DNA of 64,000 nt from CAJQQK01 sp965224225 (GCA_965224225.1 CBDCZF010000035.1:1054001-1118000); one strand, 5' to 3'; shown: positions 50,492-58,620, counted from the first letter of the stretch. Notes: generated from the letters alone by a model not told the origin. Program-made: numbers and translations.

Positions 50492-51353
50492 TCTTCGCGT
50501 CGTTTTCCCTGCCGGACGGACAAACGACGTAAAATGCCCGCCCGGTCGGCACTGCCAGATCGAACAGCTGAATGAGCCGGCCACGTTTGAGGTCATCATG
50601 CAGCACCAGGTCGGCTGCAAGCAACACACCGGCACCTTCTTCGGCGGCATCGATCATGTGATCGGTGCTGTTGAAACGGACGCCACGGCGCTGACCGGCC
50701 ACTTCGACGCCCGCTGCCTGGAACCAGTCATCCCAGCCGGGCATGCCTTTGACGCGGCCAAGCGAGTCGTCGTGGATGAGTGTTGCCTCGAGCAGATCCG
50801 CCGGCGCTTCGAACGGCCCGTTCTCTTCGACATACCTCGGGCTCGCCGCAACGACCAGGCGCACCTCGGCCAGCTTCTCGAAATGGAGCCCTTCGGGATC
50901 GCCGAATGAATTGCGGATCGCGAGGTCGACACCGTCGGTCAGGAAATTTGCCCGGGTCTGGCTCGATGAGATGCGTGCGTCGATCTCGGGGTATGCCTCG
51001 AGGAACCGGTAAAGCCGCGGCGCCAGCCATTTGGCCGTCACTCCCGGAGCTGAACTGATGACCAGGACGTTGTCGGTTTTCGTCACTTCGATCGCCGCAA
51101 GCGCCTGGCGGATCTGTCCGAAGGCCGCATTCAGGCCCGGAAAAAGCGCGGCACCTGCCTCTGTGAGTTCGACTGCACGCGTCTTACGAACAAACAAGCG
51201 AACGTCGAGAAACGTCTCCAGCGACTTAATCTGATGACTGAGCGCGGCCGGCGTCACGTGCAGTTCGTCTGCTGCCCTGGCAAAGCTCAGATGGCGTGCA
51301 GCGGCCTCGAAGGCGCGCAGCGCATTTAGTGGCGGCATTGGCTTCGTATTCAT
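50439..51353 (-). CDS. LysR-family transcriptional regulator (GcvA-like)
   Basis: A 304-residue LysR regulator. The N-terminal winged helix is PPLNALRAFEAAARHLSFAR, AADELHVTPAALSHQIKSLE, and RLFVRKTRAVELTEAG. This PPLNALRAFE opening is typical of the GcvA-type subgroup. The effector domain runs from about 95 to 300, and the end is DEIQAMDC. It is transcribed divergently from the 58-residue gene at 51454, with about 100 bases between, so that gene is a candidate target. The effector is unknown. The last 53 bases overlap hemW. Confidence 0.92.
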   Translation of the reverse strand: MNTKPMPPLNALRAFEAAARHLSFARAADELHVTPAALSHQIKSLETFLDVRLFVRKTRAVELTEAGAALFPGLNAAFGQIRQALAAIEVTKTDNVLVISSAPGVTAKWLAPRLYRFLEAYPEIDARISSSQTRANFLTDGVDLAIRNSFGDPEGLHFEKLAEVRLVVAASPRYVEENGPFEAPADLLEATLIHDDSLGRVKGMPGWDDWFQAAGVEVAGQRRGVRFNSTDHMIDAAEEGAGVLLAADLVLHDDLKRGRLIQLFDLAVPTGRAFYVVCPSGRENDAKIKAFREWLVDEIQAMDC

Positions 51354-51453
51354 TAGATTTTCTAACTCATTGCCTGAGAAAGGATCGTTTGTAGCTCTGT
51401 ATCTAGGTGGCTATCTGTACATCAACAACAAGATGACATGAGGAGATTTAATC

Positions 51454-51630
51454 ATGAGACAGCATCATGGAATGCCGGTCTGGGCGCCTTCCAACGAAGA
51501 AATGACGCATATCGCCAAGCGCGTGAGCATGGAACGGGCGAAGGCTGCCTCTGACCTGGTTCGCGCCGTCAAGGCACTGTTCCAGAACCAGCATCAATCA
51601 GGCCTCTCCGGCCACGAAGCCGAAGCTTGA
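51454..51630 (+). CDS. Small 58-residue protein
   Basis: A short open frame starting at ATG 51454 with AGGAGA eight bases upstream. It encodes MRQHHGMPVWAPSNEEMTHI..., then a helical basic stretch (AKRVSMERAKAASDLVRAVK) and a polar tail ending GHEAEA. The pattern recalls short alphaproteobacterial proteins of the RSP_7527/DUF1127 type, many of which are stress- or RNA-related, but that likeness is weak. A strong terminator hairpin follows at 51686. Good ribosome site, promoter gap and terminator support it as a real gene. Confidence 0.65.
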   Translation: MRQHHGMPVWAPSNEEMTHIAKRVSMERAKAASDLVRAVKALFQNQHQSGLSGHEAEA

Positions 51631-51685
51631 CGCACAACCAACTGATCTGATTGCCGAATTCCTCCCGGCATGATGATCGTGAGCG

Positions 51686-51725
51686 GGCCGGCAGAGTGCC
51701 TTCGGGCATTTTGCCGGCCTTTTTG
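51686..51725 (+). terminator. Intrinsic terminator after the 58-residue gene
   Basis: Stem GGCCGGCA (51686-51693) with TGCCGGCC (51712-51719), inner pairs TGCC/GGCA around TTCG, then TTTTTG from 51720. It lies 56 bases after the small gene's stop on the plus strand and is a convincing rho-independent terminator. Confidence 0.75.
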
Positions 51726-51867
51726 TTTGCGCCGACGGCACTGCGTCGAGGCGCGATGCCAAAGTGCCGCCTCGAACGTCTCTTTCATGAATTTCAGGCA
51801 GTATGCGCTCTGGACAAGGTCGGTTGCTGGCCCTACGTCACGCAACACCTTCACGACCGGGGGCTAG

Positions 51868-52449
51868 ATGCTGAGACGACTGTATGACTGGGTGATGGGG
51901 CTTGCCGAACACCGCCATGCACCCGGCTGGCTGTTCGCGATCGCGTTCGTTGAAAGCTCGTTCTTTCCGATTCCGCCGCACATCATGCTGATCCCGATGG
52001 TCATTGCCGATCGGGCGCGCGCCTGGACGTTTGCTGCGATTACAACGGTTGGATCGGTGCTCGGCGGCATCGCCGGCTACCTGATCGGCTACGTGCTGTT
52101 CGACCAGATCGGCAAGCCCCTGCTCGACCTCTACGGCTATGGTGAAAAGTTCGCCAGCTTTGCGAGCAACTACAATGACTATGGCGCCTGGATCGTGTTT
52201 ACGGCCGGCACCACACCGTTTCCCTATAAGGTGATCACCATTGCAAGCGGCGTCACCGAACTCGATTTCTCGGTGTTTCTGGTCGCATCGGCTGCATCAC
52301 GGGCGCTCGTATTCTTCGCCATCGCCGGCCTGCTCTACCTTTTCGGCCAGCCGATCCGCGAGTTCATCGAGAAGCGGCTCGGGCTGATGTTTACGATCTT
52401 CCTGGTCCTACTTTTCGGCGGTTTCATCGCCATTAAATACCTGCTTTAG
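51868..52449 (+). CDS. YqaA-family (VTT/DedA-like) membrane protein
   Basis: A 193-residue membrane protein. It shows AIAFVESSFFPIPPHIMLIP, the typical DedA/VTT start with a membrane-dipping loop, then GSVLGGIAGYLIGYVLFDQI-G, AGTTPFPYKVITIASGVTEL and SRALVFFAIAGLLYLFG. Such proteins move lipids or maintain membrane energetics; the exact job of YqaA members is not settled. The ATG at 51868 fits the family start. dsbB follows 50 bases later, a pairing common in alphaproteobacteria. Confidence 0.88.
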   Translation: MLRRLYDWVMGLAEHRHAPGWLFAIAFVESSFFPIPPHIMLIPMVIADRARAWTFAAITTVGSVLGGIAGYLIGYVLFDQIGKPLLDLYGYGEKFASFASNYNDYGAWIVFTAGTTPFPYKVITIASGVTELDFSVFLVASAASRALVFFAIAGLLYLFGQPIREFIEKRLGLMFTIFLVLLFGGFIAIKYLL

Positions 52450-52499
52450 AACGCACCCACCCAGTCAGCGCGACAGCAACTCAACCGCGAACAAACCCG

Positions 52500-53024
52500 A
52501 TGGCCATCACGACATCCTCGATATCCAACCAGCCAGCCTATCAATGGGGCGCGATGGTCCTGTTTGCAGCGGTCGCCGTGATCGCATGCGCGCTTGCTTT
52601 CGAGCACATCGGCGGCTACGCGCCCTGTCCGATGTGTCTGCAGCAGCGCTATGCCTATTACGTCGCGATCCCGGTTCTGTTCGTCGCGCTCACCATGCTC
52701 GCCACCGACAATCGTTCGGTTGCCGTCGCGCTGTTCTTCTTCACTTCGATGATCCTGCTCGCCAACGCCGCCTTCGGCGTCTATCACGCGGGCGTCGAGT
52801 GGGGTTTCTGGGATGCGCCAACGACATGCGCCGGCGGTACCGCAGGGTTCGCGGGCGGCGGCGCCAAACTGCTGAGCTCCATCCGCAACGTCAACGTCGT
52901 CAACTGCGCCGAACCCGCCCTCGTGATTCTCGGGCTCTCGCTTGCCGGCTGGAATGCCGTGATTTGCATCTTCCTGAGCATCGCCAGCCTGAAAGCCGCC
53001 TTTTACGCAGCTGAACAGAACTGA
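52500..53024 (+). CDS. dsbB: Disulfide bond formation protein B
   Basis: Inner-membrane oxidase that reoxidises DsbA and passes electrons to quinone. The 174 residues have four membrane segments (about 17-35, 48-65, 71-90, 138-168). The first periplasmic pair is in GGYAPCPMCLQQRYAYYVAI, a CxxC form, and the second pair is in APTTCAGG and VVNCAEPALV. The Arg after the first pair (QQR) matches the quinone-binding residue. No dsbA is in the window. Confidence 0.93.
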   Translation: MAITTSSISNQPAYQWGAMVLFAAVAVIACALAFEHIGGYAPCPMCLQQRYAYYVAIPVLFVALTMLATDNRSVAVALFFFTSMILLANAAFGVYHAGVEWGFWDAPTTCAGGTAGFAGGGAKLLSSIRNVNVVNCAEPALVILGLSLAGWNAVICIFLSIASLKAAFYAAEQN

Positions 53025-54413
53025 ATTTTTCTCCGCCAATCCAGACTTCACAAATTACCTGTGGAAAAAATAGAGCGAACAATCTGGTAGCGACAGGATC
53101 GCGGCGGCCCTTCGGCGGGTTCTAAAATATCGCCGATACAGCAGAATAAATATTCAAGATCAAATCCTTGACGCAGAACTCCTGGCAGTTCCCGCGGAGT
53201 CTTTGCCTGCCTGCCATGTTGTGTTCGGACCGAGGTCAATTCAAAAGTCGTCGAATAACCAGCATTGCGTCAAGATGTGGCCACGAAGCAACGATTAATT
53301 CTCCCCTGTCGCGAGTGCACACCCCCCCCCCGCCTCGCACAAAGTAACCCGCCGCCCTCACGGTATGCGTTTGTAACTGCAGCGTTTGCGTTCGTTCCCT
53401 GGTCGAGTTCGAGTTAGTTCCGCGTATCGGTTCGCCCGCCATCCTCTGTGTAATCTTGCGTTCAGGCAGCCGGTCAAATGTACCAGTCAGAAATTCACAA
53501 TATCCGTACTGAGTTTGTCTCGCGTTGGGATCCCCGTGCAATCGTCTGCGTGCACCGGTCTCATGAGTTTGATCAGTTGCGTTCAAGTTGCGTTGGTTCG
53601 AAGTTGCCCCGCAGTCGGCCGTTTGTTTGCGTTCGCCATGCGAGCAGCGATCTTCGCGTAACCGGCCGCAGTGTTGCAGAGTTCATAGAGGCGGCGGATC
53701 CGAGTGGCGTTGCGTTGGCGTCGAGTTTGCGTCCCCGAGAGTTAGTACAGTCCGTCGCGTTGTCAGTTGCGTCTGCGTCGGGTCGCCAGACCCCGAAAGG
53801 CACGCTCCCCCGCGTGTTCGAGAAACATCGGCAAGCCGCCGCCGAAGCGCGGTTCGCGCAAATGCGCAGGCGGCTTGCCGGACCCGGGCGTTAACGGGTC
53901 AGGTTCGCGTCAGTCTCCAGAGTATCCGGTCGTGTCCGTCAGAGTTGTCGTGGCGTCATTTCCGCGCTGCCCGATCCATTGCGGCGCGGTTGAGTGAAGT
54001 TCAGAACCGTGAGGCGTTGTCGTGTCAGTCGAACAATCAGTTGTGAGTGTTGATCAGTGGCAGTCGGTCGGTGCCATCGCTGCAAGCGTTGTTGCAGGCG
54101 TTCCCGAAACGGGCAGCCGATCACCGAAAGTAATACCGGTCCAAAGCGCAAGCGTTCCGGACCGGTCAAGTTCTCAGGTTGGCGCGGTGGTGAGACTGCG
54201 CACATAAGGGTTGGCAAGTGTATTTGTCAGTGACCCGCAAAGTCTTGCTCGATCGCTTCGTGGAACCCGGTCCCGCGTCACGAAGCCCAGGAGCGGCAGA
54301 TGCACTTGCCTCAGTTTTCTCCCCGGTCGGGAGGCAGCGGGCATCGTAAAGCAGCGTCTTTGGCGTCGCCCGCCAAAGTACATGGCCCAAGGTCAAGGAA
54401 AGGTTCAAGCGCT
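53025..54413. other. 1.39 kb gene-free region, T/G-skewed on the plus strand and rich in hairpins
   Basis: No frame here looks like a real gene; the open frames are short, overlapping and low-complexity. In two 60-base blocks counted by hand (53581-53640 and 53701-53760) T outnumbers A 36 to 13. GTTGCG, GTCGCG and GTTCG words recur. Strong hairpins are CGGCAAGCCGCC/GGCGGCTTGCCG (53829-53840 and 53869-53880), GACCCG/CGGGTC (53881-53900) and ACCGGTCC/GGACCGGT (54135-54142 and 54159-54166). A run of ten C is at 53322-53331. It may encode structured RNA or be decayed sequence. Confidence 0.5.
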
Positions 54414-54653
54414 ATGACGACGTTCTCCAAAGACAATGCTCAGTGGCACCATGCAACGGCAGTCGCCCGCCAGATCTGCGCCCGTGTCTTCCGTGACGGC
54501 GGTGCGCCGGCCGATGCCCTTGAAACGTTCGGCCTCGCCCATATCGACATCGCCTCGAACTGGCGCGATGCTATCGATGCGATCGCATTTGAACTGACGC
54601 GATCCGGCGTCGGTACAGGCCGCAGCGATGCGGCGCTGCCTCGCGCAGCCTAG
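54414..54653 (+). CDS. Hypothetical protein, probably truncated by the following element
   Basis: A 79-residue frame from ATG 54414 (MTTFSKDNAQWHHATAVARQ) with AAGGAAAGG upstream. The body, ICARVFRDGGAPADALETFG and LAHIDIASNWRDAIDAIAFE, looks like a folded helical protein. The stop TAG at 54651-54653 is made by the left end of the inverted-repeat element that begins there, so the original protein may have been longer. I recognise no family. Confidence 0.55.
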   Translation: MTTFSKDNAQWHHATAVARQICARVFRDGGAPADALETFGLAHIDIASNWRDAIDAIAFELTRSGVGTGRSDAALPRAA

Positions 54654-54916
54654 AGCGCCGGGCGATAAATGTGCAACGCTTCACCGAGACGGATTTGACC
54701 GCTGGCCAGGAGCGTGTTGCGCCGTGATACGGGTATCACAAGCGGCGCGCGACGCCGCCAGCGGCCATATGCGTCCGGCCCTTCGGGTGACCTCTGGCGG
54801 CCCATCGGGTGCGTTGAGTCGCTTGCCCGATGCACCGCATCGCGCTGCGCGCCGCGCCTGCCCGAATGAACCGCCGGAGGTCATGAAGTGATGCACATTT
54901 ATCGCCCGGCGCTCTA
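54651..54916. mobile_element. MITE-like element with 25 bp perfect terminal inverted repeats flanked by TA
   Basis: The left end (54651 on) reads TAGAGCGCCGGGCGATAAAT then GTGCA; the right end is its exact reverse complement over 25 bases and matches 6 of the next 8. TA at both outer edges (54651-54652 and 54915-54916) fits the TA target duplication of IS630/Tc1-mariner elements. The interior, 266 bp in all, carries nested inverted repeats (CCGCTGGC/GCCAGCGG; GTGATA/TATCAC) and no transposase. It would need a transposase supplied elsewhere. No other copy was noticed in the window. Confidence 0.75.
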
Positions 54917-54922
54917 ACACCG

Positions 54923-55894
54923 CTATCCTCCTTTGACCCCCTGCGTATTCACATAGACGGCATAGAGCGATTGGCTGGCGGCCATGAATAGCCGGTTGCG
55001 TTTAGGGCCGCCGAAGCAGACATTGGCGCAGCGCTCAGGCAGCACAATCCGGCCGATCAACTCACCGTCGGCGTCGAACACGTGGACGCCGTCGAGTTCG
55101 GCAGCCCCCATGCCCCAGCCGCACCACAGGTTGCCGTCGATGTCGACCCGGAAGCCGTCAGGCGTGCCGCCCGGGCCGGCGTCGATCAAGACGCGCTTGT
55201 TCGCGAGGCTCCGCCCGTCGGCGCTGACATCGTAGGCCAGGATCTTGCGATAGGGCTCTCCGCGTGATTCGACGACATAGAGGATCGTCTCATCCGGCGA
55301 GAAAGCGAGCCCGTTCGGTCCCAATACGTCATCGGCAACGTTCGCAAGCTCCCCCGTCTCGGAATCGAACCGGAAAACGTGCTGGCCGATCTCCGGCTCC
55401 GCCTTGTAGCCCTCGTAGTTGCCGAGAATGCCGAACGGCGGATCGGTGAACCAGATCGAACCGTCCGATTTGACCACGACATCATTGGGCGAGTTGAGCC
55501 GCTTACCCTCGAAATTGTCGGCGAGCACGGTGATCGAGCCGTCGTATTCGGTTCGCGTCACACGCCTGGCGCCATGCTCACAGGTGACGAGTCGGCCCTG
55601 GCGGTCGCGCGTGTTGCCGTTGGCAAAGTCGCTCGGACGGCGGTAGACGGAGACCCGCCCCGTTTCCTCTTCCCACTTGAGAATGCGCTGGTTCGGGATG
55701 TCGCTCCACAACAGATAGCGCCCGTCGCCGAACCAGACCGGCCCCTCCGCCCACCGGCAACCGGTATAAAGCCGCTCGACCGCCGCTGAAAAGATCCGGT
55801 ATTTTTCGAAGCGCGGGTCGATGATCTCGATCGCGGGGTCCGGATAGCGCGGATATTCGCGCCAGTTGGCTGTCCGGTTACGTTGCCCTCGCAT
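54923..55894 (-). CDS. SMP-30/gluconolactonase/LRE-family protein
   Basis: A 323-residue six-bladed beta-propeller lactonase. Metal and active-site positions are AEGPVWFGDGRYLLWSDIP with the Glu, KRLNSPNDVVVKSDGSIWFT with the Asn, and GGTPDGFRVDIDGNLWCGWG with the Asp. LGPNGLAFSPDETILYVVES is typical. Members hydrolyse sugar lactones such as gluconolactone. It is alone on its strand. A uronate-dehydrogenase-like gene elsewhere in the window makes lactones, but no link is shown. Its stop lies seven bases from the MITE-like element. Confidence 0.9.
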   Translation of the reverse strand: MRGQRNRTANWREYPRYPDPAIEIIDPRFEKYRIFSAAVERLYTGCRWAEGPVWFGDGRYLLWSDIPNQRILKWEEETGRVSVYRRPSDFANGNTRDRQGRLVTCEHGARRVTRTEYDGSITVLADNFEGKRLNSPNDVVVKSDGSIWFTDPPFGILGNYEGYKAEPEIGQHVFRFDSETGELANVADDVLGPNGLAFSPDETILYVVESRGEPYRKILAYDVSADGRSLANKRVLIDAGPGGTPDGFRVDIDGNLWCGWGMGAAELDGVHVFDADGELIGRIVLPERCANVCFGGPKRNRLFMAASQSLYAVYVNTQGVKGG

Positions 55895-56241
55895 GGTTCA
55901 CTCCCTAGCCGTTCACATCCGTCTGCTTTGCGCAGATGACTTCGCCTGTCCATCACACTATCATGCAACACTCCGCGACGGTGTCGGGGTTTTTATTCGG
56001 TTTCGGTTGCAGGTCGGCACGGACATGACGATGTAATGCCGGCAGAATTGCTTGCGTTCTGTTGGGCATTCGTCCCGGCCGGCGTTAGTGTTCTGGATCC
56101 AACACTTGATTCCGGGTGCAGGTCGGATCGTGTTCGTGAATCCAGAACACAAACAAGAAGTTGGCTAGGGTTCTGGCGGAGACGTTTGGGAACCAAGCGT
56201 TGGAGTCGGAACACTAGCGTGGGAATCAAGAAGACAACGAA
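55895..56241. other. Gene-free leader region before map with nested inverted repeats
   Basis: These 347 bases hold no supported gene. An 11-base perfect inverted repeat, GTGTTCTGGAT (56088-56098) and ATCCAGAACAC (56140-56150), encloses AACAC/GTGTT pairs, so at least two alternative foldings are possible. CGTTAGTGTTC near 56083 also matches the reverse complement of GAACACTAGCG near 56209 at 10 of 11 bases. It could be the structured leader of map or a decayed repeat. The bases just before the map ATG (GAAGACAACGAA) give only a weak ribosome site. Confidence 0.45.
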
Positions 56242-57066
56242 ATGTCCAATCTAGACGTCACTCGGCCGCAGGCGCCGGACACCGAAATTCCGCTGCACGG
56301 CCCCGAAGCCTTCGCCGGCATGCTCAAGGCCGGCCAGCTCGCTGCCGCCGCTCTCGACATGCTGGCCGCTCACGTCCGGCCGGGCGTCTCGACCGAACAA
56401 CTGGACCGGCTGGCGTTCGAGTTCGCCCTGGACAACAACGCCATTCCCGCCACCTTGAACTATCGTGGTTATACCCATTCGCTGTGCACATCGATCAATC
56501 ACGTCGTCTGCCACGGCATTCCGAACCCAAAGCCGCTGCGCGAGGGCGACATCGTCAATATCGACATCACACTGATCGTCGACGGCTGGCACGGCGATAC
56601 CAGCCGGATGTACCCGGTCGGCCGGATCAATCGCAAAGCCGAACGGCTGCTCTCGGTGACATACGAAGCGCTGATGCGCGGCGTTGCAGCCGTCAAGCCC
56701 GGCCACACGACCGGGCATATCGGTGCTGCCATCCAGAAATATGCCGAAAGCCAGCGCTGCAGCGTCGTGCGCGATTTTTGCGGACACGGCCTCGGGCGCG
56801 TTTTCCACGACCGTCCCAACATCCTGCACTATGGTGTTGCCGGTGAAGGTCCGGAACTCAAGCCCGGCATGCTGTTCACTATCGAACCGATGATTAATCT
56901 CGGCCGACCGCAGGTGAAGGTTTTGAGTGACGGCTGGACGGCGGTGACGCGCGACCGTGAGCTTTCAGCCCAGTTCGAGCACGCCGTTGGCGTCACCGAA
57001 ACGGGCTGCGAGGTTTTTACCTATTCGCCGGCGGGCCTGCATCATCCGCCCTACGAGATTTCATGA
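56242..57066 (+). CDS. map: Methionine aminopeptidase, type I
   Basis: Removes the initiator methionine. The 274 residues have the pita-bread fold with metal ligands Asp (NIDITLIVDGWHGDTSRM, two Asp), His (FCGHGLGRVFHDRP), Glu (LFTIEPMINLG) and Glu (SAQFEHAVGVTETG). The cap region HVRPGVSTEQLDRLAFEF and TSINHVVCHGIPN are standard. The start ATG at 56242 gives a usual length. radC begins 16 bases after its stop. Confidence 0.95.
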   Translation: MSNLDVTRPQAPDTEIPLHGPEAFAGMLKAGQLAAAALDMLAAHVRPGVSTEQLDRLAFEFALDNNAIPATLNYRGYTHSLCTSINHVVCHGIPNPKPLREGDIVNIDITLIVDGWHGDTSRMYPVGRINRKAERLLSVTYEALMRGVAAVKPGHTTGHIGAAIQKYAESQRCSVVRDFCGHGLGRVFHDRPNILHYGVAGEGPELKPGMLFTIEPMINLGRPQVKVLSDGWTAVTRDRELSAQFEHAVGVTETGCEVFTYSPAGLHHPPYEIS

Positions 57067-57082
57067 GGCATCGCGGCGTGCC

Positions 57083-57847
57083 ATGAGCGACGAGCCGGCC
57101 AAACCTGGCGATGGGACACCCGAGCAGGCAGCGCTCGATCTCAAGACCGGCTTTCGAGATGCGCTGAGCGATCCGGCTGCCGGACCTGACGGCCACCGCC
57201 AGCGCCTACGCGAACGTTTCACCAAGGGCGGCAGCGATGCACTGCCTGATTATGAACTGCTCGAACTCGTCCTGTTCCGCGCCATCCCGCGCCGCGACAC
57301 CAAGGCGATCGCCAAGCGCCTGATCGCGCGCTTCGGCTCGTTTGCCGAAGTGATGCACGCACCTGAGCACCTGCTGCGCGAAGTGAAGGGTGTTGGCGCT
57401 GCTGTCGTTTTCGAGATCAAGCTCGTGCGGGCCGGCGCGCTGCGCATGATGCAGACCGGTATTCTAGACAAACCGGTGCTCGGCACCTGGGAGCAGGTTC
57501 TCGCCTATTGCCGAGCTGCCATGGCCTACGAAACGCGTGAACAGTTCCGCATCCTGTTCCTCGACAAGAAGAATAGATTGATCGCGGACGAGATCCAGGG
57601 CCAGGGCACGGTCGACCACACGCCCGTTTACATCCGCGAGGTCGTCAAGCGCGCACTCGAGCTCTCATCAACGGCACTAATCCTGGTCCACAACCATCCC
57701 TCCGGCGACCCCTCGCCCTCACGCACCGACATCGAAATGACCCGCATGATCGAGGCAGCAGCGAAGCCCCTGGGCATCAGCTTGCACGACCATATTGTCG
57801 TCGGGCGTTCCGGCCATGCCAGCTTCAAGGCGCTGAAGTTGATTTGA
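57083..57847 (+). CDS. radC: RadC-family protein (JAB/MPN domain)
   Basis: A 254-residue RadC (YicR-type) protein. An N-terminal helix-hairpin-helix region (PDYELLELVLFRAIPRRDTK; HLLREVKGVGAAVVFEIKLV) is followed by a JAB domain with the JAMM metal motif VHNHPSGDPSPSRTDIEMT. The VFLDKKNRLIADEI-like segment (LFLDKKNRLIADEIQGQGTV) is present. The name suggests DNA repair, but the true role is unsettled. I choose ATG 57083 (MSDEPAKPGDG); the frame upstream to 56957 overlaps map. The map-radC pair is common in alphaproteobacteria. Confidence 0.92.
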   Translation: MSDEPAKPGDGTPEQAALDLKTGFRDALSDPAAGPDGHRQRLRERFTKGGSDALPDYELLELVLFRAIPRRDTKAIAKRLIARFGSFAEVMHAPEHLLREVKGVGAAVVFEIKLVRAGALRMMQTGILDKPVLGTWEQVLAYCRAAMAYETREQFRILFLDKKNRLIADEIQGQGTVDHTPVYIREVVKRALELSSTALILVHNHPSGDPSPSRTDIEMTRMIEAAAKPLGISLHDHIVVGRSGHASFKALKLI

Positions 57848-58152
57848 TCATTCCAGCCAATGGAGGCTGGAAATTGGCCACAATCGGTACATATACACGA
57901 GTGGCGACGGTCATGGTGTGCGCTTGGGTGTATCAGGTGTGCGTCGTGGCTCGTCGTGTTGGGCATCATATGCCAGTCGGCTTCTGATCGAACACGATCT
58001 CCCCGGTTAGCGGAATTCGCAGCTGCGAACGGCCCGTCGGCGCCGGGGATTAGGGAAACCGAAACGCCCGCAACTGGCACCCCTATCATCAGCAACGGTA
58101 TGGCGCTCGCGCGTGCCCGCCTGTGCGCCGTGCTGGGGAACGGAGAGCACCC
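57848..58152. other. Gene-free interval after radC
   Basis: A perfect 8-base stem, TTCCAGCC (57851-57858) with GGCTGGAA (57865-57872), lies four bases after the radC stop and may end its transcript, though no T-run follows. The rest has no supported gene; a 98-residue frame at 57860 has no coding character. The second half presumably contains the promoter of the gene at 58153. Confidence 0.4.
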
Positions 58153-58584
58153 ATGAATCTTAGCCGACGAAACTTTTTCGGTGTCGCCGCCGCCTCGCCG
58201 CTGGCCGCCAAGGAAACCGCGCAGAAAGTCATCGAAGCCGCCGAGATGGAAGTCTCGGGCATGAGCATGTATTCCGACAGCTTGTATACGGGTACACCGT
58301 TCGCAAGCTACGACGAGGAAGGTCCAACACGATCGCTGTGGGACGCGATCAAGGACCTCGGCATGCCGGAGTGGAAGCGCGACGACTTATGGATGGACGC
58401 CAAGCGCTCACGCACCATCGATCCCGACATCGCCTCGATGCGTTCGCTATCGATGAATGCCAAGTTGCAAATGCAGTGGAAACGCAACTACGAGCTACTC
58501 GTCCAGCGCGCCTTCGAGAACCAAAAGATGGAACGCCTGAAGCGTAAGTTCTTCGAGGACCACTCCGACGTCGAGGAGTATTGA
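58153..58584 (+). CDS. Hypothetical protein with a twin-arginine-like N-terminus
   Basis: A 143-residue protein. The N-terminus MNLSRRNFFGVAAASPLAAK resembles a Tat signal (SRRNFFG), but the hydrophobic part is short, about eight residues, so export is doubtful. The rest is Met- and charge-rich: SGMSMYSDSLYTGTPF, LWDAIKDLGMPEWKRDDLWM, SMNAKLQMQWKRNYELL, and a basic then acidic end. Similar short SRRNFFG-starting proteins occur beside phage portal genes, but no phage genes are near. The ATG at 58153 is preceded by GGAGAG. Function unknown. Confidence 0.6.
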   Translation: MNLSRRNFFGVAAASPLAAKETAQKVIEAAEMEVSGMSMYSDSLYTGTPFASYDEEGPTRSLWDAIKDLGMPEWKRDDLWMDAKRSRTIDPDIASMRSLSMNAKLQMQWKRNYELLVQRAFENQKMERLKRKFFEDHSDVEEY

Positions 58585-58601
58585 AACAAACTGGAGGGGT
58601 T

Positions 58602-58620
58602 CGGGAGGCTATGCCTCCCG
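58602..58620. terminator. Hairpin between convergent genes
   Basis: A perfect stem, CGGGAGGC (58602-58609) with GCCTCCCG (58613-58620), and a three-base loop, lies between the hypothetical gene ending at 58584 and the minus-strand gene ending at 58664. No T-run follows in either direction; it is a plausible shared transcription end. Confidence 0.5.

Noticed and set aside
53478..54046. Overlapping open frames of 138 and 152 residues in the gene-free region
   Set aside because: Arg/Ser/Val-rich low-complexity translations in several frames with no ribosome sites or recognisable motifs.
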